From: Rosa chinensis
Lineage: Eukaryota; Streptophyta; Magnoliopsida; Rosales; Rosaceae
DNA: 64,000 bases
Direction: 5' to 3'
Assembly: GCF_002994745.2 (NCBI RefSeq)
Contig: NC_037092.1
Span: 16,731,501 to 16,795,500, forward strand
Below are positions 21,101 through 32,393 of the stretch, piece after piece. Within the stretch, counting starts at the first letter, position 1. The number at the start of each line of letters is the position of its first letter. Made by a program: the position numbers and the translations under genes. The notes below the pieces were generated by a model. The model ran no database searches. It was not told where the DNA came from and worked only from the letters and a program-made list of their open reading frames with translations.

Positions 21101-24100
21101 ATGACTAACGATAGCGGGGGGAACGCTGAAGAGCAGGCAGATCAATCCGCCATCCCCCAACCCACCAACCCAGCGGTAGGCATCAACCGCGCGTTATTCA
21201 CTGCCCCAGTCAACCCCGGCGGTGAGACAAACCCAAGTAGCAGCCGCCCGCCAGGCCAAGACCTCGCCTCTCTGTACGAACTGGCATTGGCGGATCTTCA
21301 CAAGGCGAACAGAGAGCGCGAACAGGAACGTAAGGAAAAGGCCGAGGCCCAAAGACAGGTGGCCACGCTTGTGTCCCGTTTCGATGAACTAAAGAAAACG
21401 CTGGAGGCAACCGCCAACCCGGCACGAAGTGAGCAGTCACGAAGCACCAGACATAGCCGACCAGGCACGGGAACATTGGTACCGGCACCGGTCGTACACA
21501 TGAAGGTCCCGCTGCACCCACCAGAGCTAGCAGGAATGGGACCACCCCCTGCACCCCAGCTAATGTTGGAACAGGAGGCAGAGTTATCGCTGCGCACCTA
21601 CCGCTCGGGACCTCGGGCGAGAGCAGGGGGAAACCCACCCCCTCCCAGGCGAGGATCAATTCAGCGGAGTACCCGGCTAGACCCCGCCGGCGATGCAACC
21701 GCTCAAATACTGGAAAGGATGCAGCAGTTGGAACAACGGTTAACCCTGGCGGAATCGGGCACCGCAGCACCAGCTTCAAACCCACTTTTCGCGTCCAGGC
21801 CAGGACCATTTACCGCTGCAATTTTGCTGGCCGTCAGACCGACATATGCAAAGACTCCAAAAATGTCGCATTACAGCGGTAAGACTGATCCCTTCGTCCA
21901 CATGGACACCTTCAAGAAGGTCACCAACAACAAGGGATTCGATGACGCCACCCTGTGCCACTTGTTCATCGAAACGCTGGACAATGAGGCAATGAGCTGG
22001 TTCTTCGAATGCCCACCGGGATCCATTGACTCATTTTAGGCGTTATCACACGCTTTCCTCTCTCGGTTCATCCTACTATCCGCCGGGCACCACAATACAA
22101 GCCAACTGTTCAACGTCAAGCAGGGAGCCGAGGAAACACTGAAGGCATTCGTCACAAGGTGGCGAGCGGCGGCATCTTAGTGCCGTGATCTTGATAAAAC
22201 AATGGCTTCGGCGGCTTTTAAGCAGGGATTCCTCAAAGGGCCATTTCTCTATCACCTCAACTACAATCATCCAAATGCGGTGTACGACCACCTCATGAGT
22301 GAGGCGGTTATTCATGCCCAGGCAGAATTCATCACGTATGGAGAAACCCCACCGCTACCAGCAACAATGGCAAAGTCGATACAACCCTCTTCCAGTCAGC
22401 AGGGAACCGCTAACAAAACTTCCAACACACAGCCAACTGACAAGAAGAGGGAGTGGTAGCAGGGCCAGCACCAAAACAAGCTACAGAAGGACCAACATTA
22501 CAAGGGAAACCGCCCATCCCATGGGGACAACCGCAACAAACATACGGAATCTTCCCAGCGGTATGCGGTATTTATAGTCCTCACGACCTCGTATGAAGAA
22601 ATATACAATTAATGCAAGGATCGGATCCCACTGCCGCCCCCGGGAAAATACCCAAAAAGGGGAAAGCCGAGAAACACCGGCAGGTGGTGCAAGTACCACG
22701 AGGATAGCGGTCATAATACCAACAGCTGCAACGCTCTCAAAACGGCCATTGAGACCTTGTATCGTGACGGCAAACTTGAGCAGTTCAAGGTGCGCCAACC
22801 GCCACCTGTGATCGCCGACATTGAGCCCATGGGCCGCATCAACACCATCGACGGAGGTGCCCCAATCACCAACATGTCTCACAGGGCTAGAAAGCGTTAT
22901 GGGCGGGCTAATCACCCAAAGGAAGTCTGCAACATCTGCTACGAAAGATCTGCCAAACTCCCAAGGTCTGGCTGGGAGCCTATTACCTTCTCTGAGGAGG
23001 AGGAACGCGGAGTACATCTGCCCCACGATGATCCTTTCTTGATTGACGCTATTCTGGGCAAAATGTCAGTGGGAAGAATCCTGGTTGACAGCGGAGCCGC
23101 TGTCAACGTTATATTCAGTGGTTGTTATGACAACCTTAAGAGGAACAAAAAATTGCTACAAGACCATGAACCACTGCTCAGTTTCTCCGGTGACGTCACA
23201 CAACCGCTGGGTTCTGACTATATGCGGCTAGTTGTCAGTACTAGTCCATGTATGGCGGAGATACATACGGAATTCATAATTGTCGATTGTTTCAGCTCAT
23301 ATAACGCCATCATTGGTCGACCGGCGCTCAACAAACTCAAGTGCATCATCGCCGGGTACATGCTGCTCATGAAATTCCCCACACCCAACGGCACAGGCTG
23401 TGTCAAGGGAGGTCAGCAGTTGGCACGCGAGTGTTATTCTACTACTATAGCACAATCAACCCGCCGCCATGAGATCCTAGCGGTAGGCAGTCAGGCACCA
23501 CCACCAAACATCTTTGAGGACCCCAGGGATGACGAAGAGAAGTACGTCAAAAAGGAGCCGGTCAACCCAGAAACATCATTGAGGGTTATTAGCATCTCTG
23601 ATGAGCACCCTGAGCGGACAGTCCGCATTGGTTCTCAGCTAGACCCAGAACTGGCAGCGGAACTCACTCAGTTCCTACGGGACAACGCTGCGGTCTTTAC
23701 CTGGTCATATGCAGACATGCCAGGTATCTCCCCTGAAATCATCACGCATAAGTTGAGCATCAAACCATCCTTCTATCCTATCAAGCAGAAGTGCAGAGCC
23801 TTTGACGGGGAGAAGTACCGTGCTATACGAGAAGAGGTTGCCAAACTCCAGGGCATTGGGTTCATCCGCCAAGTCATCTATCCCCAGTGGATCTCCAACC
23901 TAGTGATGGTCAAAAAGGCTAGCGGCAAGTGGAGGATGTGCGTCGACTTCAAAAATCTAAACAAAGCATGCCCGAAGGACAGCTTCCCACTACCCCGCAT
24001 CGATCATCTCGTCGATGCAACCGCCGGACATGAGCTTCTCAGCATGATGGATGCTTTTTCCGGTTATAACCAGATCAGGATGCATCCTGACGACCAGGAA

Positions 24101-26821
24101 TGCACCACCTTCACCACCGACAAAGGCCTGTATTGTTACAATGTGATGCCTTCCGGTTTGAAGAACGCAGGGGCAACCTATCAGCGGCTGATGAACGCCA
24201 TGTTTGCGGAACATCTGGGCAAGATAATCAAGGTCTATGTAGACGACATGTTGGTCAAGAGTATAAAGGCCAGCGGACATGTGGCAAACCTGAAAATCAT
24301 AATAACCATCCTCTTGGCCTACGGCATGCGCCTCAACCCGGAGAAATGTTTCTTTGGCGTCACCGCCAGCAAGTTTCTGGGGTTTATTGTCAGTGAGCGG
24401 GGCATCGAGGCCAACCCTGACAAGGTGCAAGCCATCCTCAACTTAAAGGACCCAGAGTGGAAGGTGCACGTCCAGTGCCTCCAGGGCAAGCTAACCACCC
24501 TATCTCGATTCATCTCCAGACTGACCGACAGGTGAGCCCCATTTTTCAAAGTCCTTAAAACAACCCACAAGAAGGTCATCGATTGGAACCCAGAGTGCCA
24601 GGCGGTGTTCCATGGCCTGAAGGAATACCTGGCGGCAGTTCCACTCCTCTCCATTCCTGTCCAAGGAGAAACGTTGTACATTTACCTGGCGGTATCTCAG
24701 TCAGCGGTGAGCTGCGCCATCGTCCGGCGGGAAGGCCAGGACGAGCTCCCAGTTTTCTATGCCAGTAGGGGCATGAACGGAGCAGAAACACGGTACCCTC
24801 CCATGGAGCATCTCGCTCTCACACTCATCGTTGCCGCCAGACGCCTCCGCCAGTACTTCCAGGCCCATACAATCCATGTGTTAACCAATCAACCGCTGAG
24901 ACAAGTAATGCAGAACCCTGAACATTCGGGGCGCCTCAGCAAATGGGCCATCGAGCTCAGCGAGTTCGACATCGATTACAAACTAAGAACTGCCATGAAG
25001 GGCCAGGCGGTGGCAGACTTTATCGCTGAGCTCACCGAACAACAACCCGAATCCAATGTCGGAACACAACCAGGAATGGAGATGGTGATATCTGAGGAAC
25101 AAACTCCCCCACAATCAGACTGGAACCTACACGTGGACGGTTCCGCTAGCGCTAAGGCCAATGGCGCCGGAATCATCTTAACGGGACCAGGGGGACTCAA
25201 CGTCGAGTACGCGTTGAAATTCAACTTCAAGGCCTCTAACAACATGGCAGAATATGAGGCACTCATTGCTGGCCTACTCCTCGCCATTGATTCAGGGGCC
25301 GACAGTGTCAACATCTTCAACGACTCTTAGTTGGTCGTTAACCAGGTCAACGATAGCTTTCAGGCCAAGGACCAGCAGTTGGCGGCATACTTAGGGTACG
25401 CCAAGACGCTGCTAAAAAAATTCAAGTTCCATACTATCACACAAATCCCCAGGGAAAAGAACGCCAAGGATGATTCACTGGCAAGAATGGCAACCGCCCA
25501 GCCACACCAAAGTCCAGCGGACACAAGGGTGGAGTCTCTGGACAGGCCAAGTATCACAAAAACCTTGGCGGAGATCTTTAGCATTGAGGCCAATCCTAGT
25601 TGGATGGACGAGATTATCCAATAAAAATGCAACGGGACATTGCCAGAGGACAAGATCCAGGCGCGACAGCTCCAGCGGAGAGCAACCCGTTACAATATGC
25701 AGAGCGACAAACTTTACCGCCAAGGATTCACTCACCCCAACCTCCGCTGTCTAACCCCAGAAGAGGGAAAGGTCGTGCTGGCAGCAATACATGGCGGGGA
25801 ATGCGGAAATCATTCGGGCGCCAGATCCTTGGCTAATCGCACAATGCGACAAGGCTACTTTTGGCCCACGCTTGGTGATGACGCCCGGCAGATATCAAGA
25901 TCTTGTCACAAATGCCAACAATATGCTGATCTTCCGCATGCCCCGGCGGAACCTCTGTCGATTATCGTCGGTCCCTGGATTCACTCAACGTGGGGCTTGG
26001 ACCTGATGGGAAAATTCCCAACCGCCAAAGGTCAGTTCAAATACATCATCATCGCCATCGACTACAACAGCAAATGGATAGAGGCAGAACCGTTGATGGC
26101 AATAACTACCGCCAAGGTAACTCACTTCCTCTGGAAGAACATCTACTGCCGCTATGGTGTCCCATATGCAATCATCACCGACAACGGCACACAGTTCAAT
26201 AACAAGGAACTCATCTCTTTCACCGCCAACCTGGACACCAAGATGCGTTTTGCATCAGTCGCTCACCCCCAAACCAACGGCCAGGTCGAAGCAGCAAACA
26301 AGATAATCAAGAAGCTGTTACAGAAGAAGCTCGACACAGCCAAGGGTTTGTGGGCGGAGAAGCTCCCGGAAGTTCTATGGGCCATCAGAACAACCCCAAC
26401 TTCCGCCACAGGTGAAACCCCCTTTTGTATGATGTTCGACACTGAGGCCGTCCTGCCTACGGAGGTAGCCCAACCAACCGCTAGGGTCGAAGGCTACTGC
26501 CCCGAGACCAACAGCGACGGCGTCAACCTCGACAGGGATCTACTAGAGGAAAAGCGAGACTCAGCCCATTTGCGCAATCTCCAGAACAAGCGACGGGTAT
26601 CGCGTTTCTACAACTCCAGGGTCAAGGCCCGCAACCTCCAACTGGGGGACTAGGTAATGAAAGAAGTCATACCACCGCCAACAAAACTCCGCCCAACTTG
26701 GGAAGGTCCATACAAAATTACAGAGGTCGTCAGCCCAGGCACCTTCTACTTAATGGACAAGGATGGCGTCACAACGACCCACCCTTGGAATACCTAGAAC
26801 CTTCGGTATTACTACAGATAG
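21101..26821 (+). pseudogene. Tat-1 gag-pol polyprotein, stop-riddled but in one frame
   Basis: A 1906-codon frame from ATG 21101 to TAG 26821 with nine premature stops (22037, 22178, 22457, 22610, 24533, 25328, 25622, 26651, 26795) and no frameshift. Domains in order: gag with a coiled-coil N-part and core around MSHYSGKTDPFVHMDTFKKV; zinc knuckle WCKYHEDSGHNTNSC; protease VDSGAAVNVIF; reverse transcriptase with intact YVDD; RNase H whose usual catalytic aspartate is replaced (YLAVSQSAVSCAI); second RNase H (HVDGS, NMAEYEAL); integrase with CHKC, GLDLMGKF, TDNGTQF and GQVEAANK. Gag is about 53 residues longer than in Tat-2. Stops at 22178 and 22457 are CAG to TAG relative to Tat-2. Confidence 0.93.
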
Positions 26822-27226
26822 TCAGTCCGCTACCCAAGAGCATCTTGACTTAGCTAAATTTTTGTTCAATATTTAGCTATGGGAAGCTACCCAACGGGTA
26901 CGACCCCGCTTTTGTAAACACTTCAGACAGCTATCAATGAAACGAGGAATTATTCAAACCATTGTTACCAAGTCTAGCACTGAGGGCAACTGGCAACGCC
27001 AGTCAGAGGACTACGTCGTCTACATTGTGCACTTGGACCAATTTTAATTCATTTAATGTTTCATTCATGGCCAAAGGCAAGTATCGAGACCTCTAGCGGC
27101 ACACACATTATCACAAACAAAAAGAAACACAGTGGGAATTTGGGTGCCAACAAATTTCATTTATATCCCAAACTGAATTACATCATCTACGCCTCAGCGG
27201 CTACAAAAATTTTCCTACTCCTATCT
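26822..27226 (+). other. Spacer between Tat-1 sense pol and antisense gene
   Basis: Non-coding. The counterpart of 37955-38366 in Tat-2, with conserved blocks such as CAATGAAACGAGGAATTATTC and AAGTCTAGCAC. It contains the likely 3' ends of both convergent transcripts, though no poly(A) signal can be fixed. Confidence 0.5.
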
Positions 27227-29948
27227 TTAGGGGTTGGCGGAGTTGACAGGGTGGGCGAGATCGGCTCCGCTACCTCCAATATCACCACTGGCGGCCTGCG
27301 GCGGATGTGAACGGCTCGTCTGGTCGGACCCTCGGGCCGTGGGACTAGGGGTCTCTACTGTGCCATCCGCCCAGGTGTGGACCGCCAAGAACCCAGCAAG
27401 AGACACCTCGGACTGAGTAGGCGTCCGCTGAGAGTTGCCCTCTATAAGTCCGCCACTCTCCCTGCTCCCCGAGCAGGTTCCATCAACGTGACCGGGGGCG
27501 GCAGTAGGGGCGGCACTTGTTGTAGGCAGAGCTTCCTCAGATGGCTGCACGGCCGGCATCGACTCTTTCGCCCAGTCGATGGCGGCCTTCTGCTGCAGCA
27601 TCTCTACATTGGCTAAGGCACCGGCCTTCGCTGCTTCGGTCAGCGCCTTCTTGTACTCCGCCGACTGCTTGTATGATTCAACAGCGGCAGCCGCAGCACG
27701 GCCCCCCTCGGCCTCCAAGCGAGCAACTTCACCCTCTAGCCGCTTGATCTCCGCTTGTTTGGCCGCAGACTCCCGCTGAAGGATCTCAACTCTCTTTTCC
27801 TTCGCGGTCACCCGGTCCCGCAGCAGGGACATGTCCTGCTCCAGCTTGGCAAACTGCTCATTCCGCTCCAGGTGCCGCTCGATGGCAACGTTCAGCTTGC
27901 CCCTGGCATCCGCCGCATCGCAGTCGGCCTTTGTCAGACGTCGCTCGACGTCAGCCAGCTGCTCCTGAGCCTTCCCCAAGTCCCTCTGGAGGCCCGCCAC
28001 TTCCTCCCTCAGCTCCCGCTCAACCAGGGGCTGTTTAGACGCCGCCTGGAACCTCTCATGGAGCCCAACGGCGACGTGCCCAAAGGCTGTGCAGAAGGGC
28101 GACTGGCTGACGGCGGTCGACCAAACAATCCCTTCCAAGCCGCCGAACCCCAGCCGCTCGTAAAGGTGATACAGGAAGTCCTGCTCACCGTCATTAAGGA
28201 ACTCGGTGTAAGCGGCAAATTAATCCAGGCCACTCGTACCCGCCGCTGTAGCCACGTAAGCGGGAGCCTCGGGCGGAGCCTGCCTTGACTTCTTCGGCTG
28301 CTCGCGGGCCCCGGTGACCTCCACTTCCTCCTCTTCCCCTCCCGAGTCGGGTTGACGACGTTTTCGCTGAAGCACCCGCGTGCCTCCAGCGGTGGCAATC
28401 CTCGAACCCCCCCTCGGCGGCTCCAACCTCGCTATGGTGATGCCCTCCGTTGGGCGTGCCGCCTTCTTCGACCCCCCGCGCCGTACCGCCGGTGCTCTCT
28501 CTTTCCGCGACCCCTGAACGGCAGGCAACCCGTCTTCACCAAGGTGAGGTTGGTGCGGCATTGGCAACACCACCGGAACCTTGGACGGGCTCAACTCCAG
28601 CGTCTCCGGGTTCACCATCGTCTTCTGCGCCGCCAGCCCAGACACGTACATGGATTCCAGGAAGTTGTTGATTTCAGCGCGGTCCATCGCTTTCTTGAAC
28701 GCGTCACGGCTGGCCTTGTTTCCCGGAGGAGTCTCTACAAAAGTGCATAATGGCAGGCCGGTCAGTATGAGGCAACGACACAAAACATGCAATCCAGCGG
28801 AAAGTACTTACCAACGGCGCGAGTCAGCTACTGATCCACCAGCAACTCCCAGCCTGTAAGGAGGTGGAAGTCCAGCAAGTTACGATTCCGCCAACAACCT
28901 CTGATGCGTGCCACGCGACACTCTTCCTTACGAGTCAGGTTATACCGCAACCCCGCTGCACAAAAAAAAAAAAAAAAGAAGTCATTTTTAGGACAGGACA
29001 CAAAAACAAAAAAAACAAAAAACCAGAAACCACGCCAGTCGTGTTCAGCAGAAACGACAAACAACCTCGGATGGGCTGAAACTCTGACTTAATTCTAAAC
29101 GACGGCTCCCCCTCGTTAGACCCCGCTTGGTACTCCCATCCCGTCGTGGCAACACAGAAGGTGCCCCGCCAGTGGGACATGGAATCCCTCAAGTTCTCGA
29201 TCAACTTAGGCGCTCCTTGGCAGCGACTCAGGTTTACCTGCCCTCTGCAACCTTGGCGTTTCACGTACACCAGTTAGTAGAAATGCAGCACCTCCGCCAC
29301 AGTCGGTCCCTCGCAGCCGGACAATCGCCACAGCGAGTTCATCGCCAGCATCAACCGCCACATGTTGGGACAGATTTGCCAAAAAGCAACCCCAAACTCG
29401 CACACCAGGATCTGAAGGTTTGGCACCAACGGCAGGGTCACTCCCTCGCGGAATATAGCCTCGTGCACCGCGGCGTGACCCACTGGCAGAATCGAAGCCT
29501 TCTCCTCTACCGTCGGTAGACGCAGCTTCACCACGCCGGGCAACCGAAACACCCGCTTCAGCCGGTTGACGGCAACCACGGTCATCCCACCTCCTGCCTC
29601 GTCAACGGGGGTGCCGTCCTCGAACACCCACGCCGACTCGGTATCCTCTCCCGCTACACCCCCTCCGCCAGCGGAACTGCTGGCGGCACTATTACTTTCT
29701 AGCCGCTCTTCATGCAGAGTGTGTGCAGCGGCAGCCTCCGCCGCCCTAGAACTCTCCGGACGCGATGAACAATCCATATGTACGTCCCACGGAATGGTCT
29801 GTAGCGGCTCGACCTCTAGCGGTTCTGGCAGTGAGGTTCCTGCACGGGCAGACGGACGCAACGAGTCAATAAAATTTCTATCCGCCTCGCTGAACGGCAC
29901 TTCAGATCCGGAATCCTCACTGCTTGAAATCTCTATGACGTCGGCCAT
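27227..29948 (-). pseudogene. Tat-1 antisense gene (aORF), three exons
   Basis: Minus-strand exons 29948-29066, 28955-28812 and 28734-27227, with borders CCGAG/GTTG, TGCAG/CGGGG, GTTG/GTAAGT and TTGTAG/AGAC. The N-part starts MADVIEISSSEDSGSE, then has a region (ASILPVGHAAVHEAIF, LVPNLQILVCEFGVAF, QICPNMWRL) resembling the plant 'putative gypsy type transposon' family (Transposase_28). Exon 2 encodes ECRVARIRGCWRNRNLLDF. Exon 3 begins ETPPGNKASRDAFKKAMDRA, has a basic patch (LQRKRRQ), and a long coiled coil (VERELREEVAGLQRDL onwards). Stops at FY*LVYV (about 29276), VDQ*LTR (about 28831) and GLD*FAA (about 28221) break it. It runs towards pol, tail to tail. Function unknown; aORFs of this kind are reported in Tat elements. 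Confidence 0.8.
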
Positions 29949-30725
29949 CCCAAAACCCTAAAACCCAAATCAGTTAGCTCACACAAAGATCTAACCTACC
30001 CCTATTTCAGCCAGTGCCCAAGAACATCAAGAACACTCAAACCCAGAAAACGCCAAAACAAGAACAAACGCCCTCAAACCCAGATTCAACCATCTAGAAA
30101 AGCCCTAACAACCCCAATTCTGTCAAACACAACCACCCCCCCAAACCCACTCTCACACCCACACAGTACGTCGACAAATAACATATCACAGAAACACCCA
30201 AAACCCAGAAACTCACCTACTCAGACACCCAATGAAACTGGGAAATAGGCCAGAATACCAACCTTAACTGTGGAGCCTCTGACAGCAATGTGTACACTGG
30301 TCCTCGAAGCCGAAGATCGTCGGTTCTTCCACGCACGAAAACTCGCCAATATCACCTCACTTTTCTCCTCCGATCTCAGACACAGAACACTTGAAGACGA
30401 TGAAAGCACAGTTCAAAGTTTAGAGCAGTGCCAAATGTGCTCACTTCCCCTCCTTTTATGTCAACGTCGAACGGCCCCACGCCGTCCATTGAAAAACGAC
30501 ATCAATTGTCAGCCGTACACGTGTCCCACAACTGCAATTACTCTTCAGATTAACCGAGGCGTCGCCTCGGTTACGAAATCCATCATTACTCGACATTAAT
30601 GGCTAGGAGACGGCTCGACGGAGGAGGCACGCCTCCGCACGCTAACCCTGTAGGGGTTAGCCACGTGTCCACCACCATCAGGCGAAGTGTCTAGTAGAAG
30701 CCAAGACTTTTGGGAGGAAGGCACC
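29949..30725. other. Upstream region of the Tat-1 antisense gene
   Basis: Non-coding, AC-rich near 30000-30200. It should hold the antisense promoter and leader on the minus strand. It ends in GTTAACCCTGTAGGGGTTAG-like sequence shared with Tat-2 (41685-41710). No promoter element can be named safely. Confidence 0.4.
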
Positions 30726-31257
30726 AAGTATCGAAGTCCGCTGAGCGAAACCCCGCTAGCGGAACTTCTCACTTGTCACTTTCCAAGTATCGAAGTCCGC
30801 AGAGCGAAACCCCGCTGGCGGAACTTCTCACTTGTCATTTTCCAAGTATCGAAGTCGCATGAGCGAAAACCCCGCTAGCGGAACTTCTCACTTGTCAGTT
30901 TCCAAGTATCGAAGTCCACTGAGCGAAACCCCGCTAGCGGAACTTCTCACTTGTCACTTTCTAAGTATCGAAGTCCGCTGAGCGAAACCCCGCTAGCGGA
31001 ACTTCTCACTTGTCATTTTCCAAGTATCGAAGTCCGCTGAGCGAAACCCCGCTGGCGGAACTTCTCACTTGTCACTTTCCAAGTATCGAAGTCCGCTGAG
31101 CGAAACCCCGCTGGCGGAACTTCTCACTTGTCACTTTCCATGTATCGAAGTCCGCTGAGCGAAACCCCGCTGGCGGAACTTCTCACTTGTCATTTTCCAA
31201 GTATCGAAGTCCGCCGAGTGAATTCCCACTAGAGAGACTTCCACTTGACGGTTTGCA
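30726..31257 (+). repeat. 59-bp tandem repeat array of Tat-1
   Basis: Nine units with starts at 30726, 30785, 30844, 30904, 30963, 31022, 31081, about 31140 and 31199. The consensus begins AAGTATCGAAGTCCGCTGAG and holds an inverted motif CCGCT...AGCGG around GAGCGAAACCCCGCT. The last unit is degenerate. Tat-2 has a diverged array at the same place. Confidence 0.92.
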
Positions 31258-31829
31258 AGGAGCAGCCTCGGCTATACGCGCCACTGCCGGCATAACCCCC
31301 TCCATCTCGCAAACCCCGTGCGTTGCTGAGCGCTGCGTTGCCTCCCGCTCAGTAACCACCGCTGAACACGTCTACCCGACGCTGTTTCCTGCTACATCCA
31401 GCGGATGGTATCCGCCAGCGGCGAATCCCAAGGCTACGCCTCATTCTGACAACGACCGCCACGCGGCGTTACGATCAGATCGTCCCTACGGGATACGGGG
31501 AGTTGTCAACAGTCTACGACGACCCTGATTAGGTACGTTGACCCCCGTCACTTGGGTACTAAGATTGGGCTCGCTACCCAACACCTTCTGCTCCGCGCAG
31601 CTTCCCCTCAACAAACAATTTGCCGACCATCTGGAGGTCCGTCTTAGCTAGGGAGTGGGGGACTCCCTGGAGGGCCTAGCAGGGGCCCACCCGAAAGGGT
31701 ATAAAGCGTTTGCTCAGTAAATCAATGGTTGACAACGCACTGATGCTAATTATGCTATTGCAAGTCTAGCGGAAGTAACGCTTCACACCGCCGATCAACT
31801 CCCCAACCAAGATTGCCCTCCTTGACTGG
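31258..31829 (+). other. 3' non-coding module and partial PPT of Tat-1
   Basis: Conserved with Tat-2 (42046-42611) and with 12577-12890. Its normal continuation, GGACTTGGGGGACT and the 3' LTR, is found at 43131 onwards because Tat-2 inserted after ACTGG. Confidence 0.75.
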
Positions 31830-32343
31830 TGTACATACATGTACATTTGCAAGCATAATTAGCTATAATGGGCCACGCTCATTGTACCGCCAAAGGTACT
31901 AATTCCAACTAAAGGAATGACATACAGACACACCGCCAGGCGGGATACAACCTCAGCGTCGGACCATCTCCAGATCGCCGTCGACACGCCGCTACGCGCC
32001 ACGCCAAGATAGCATCAGAAGCTCCTGAAACTGGGAACTGAAGCATGTCAGTCCCACATCGAAAACAAAGAGAAGATCAGCCTCTTCCTCACCTATAAAA
32101 GGTTCTCTCCTCTCTCCTCATTAATCACGCATTCAATACTTAACTACTGCTACTTTGTCAACAAATACATGGACTAACTCAGGCATCGGAGAGTTGAAGA
32201 CCGCCCGGCGCGGTCTCCCTCTGACTCCCATTGTATTTTACTTGACAGGTAACGGCGGCTCCGAGTATAGCATAAGTATCGATCCGCCCACCGGATCAGC
32301 GTTAGCCAAGGTCCAGCTACCGCTGGACTTTCAAACGTTAACA
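31830..32343 (+). repeat. 5' LTR of Tat-2
   Basis: TGTACATACATG to AAACGTTAACA; TATAAAA at 32094-32100. Followed by the PBS TTGGCGCCGTCTGTGGGAA at 32344. Confidence 0.95.
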
Positions 32344-32393
32344 TTGGCGCCGTCTGTGGGAACTGGACAACAAAAGACCATCCCATCACTACC

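Noticed and set aside
27234..29961. Plus-strand open frames opposite the Tat-1 antisense gene
   Set aside because: The minus-strand exons have conserved protein sequence and splice sites in both Tat copies. The plus-strand frames are not conserved between copies.
30726..31257. Regular repeat array that might suggest a CRISPR
   Set aside because: Units abut as a tandem array without unique spacers, inside a plant retrotransposon.
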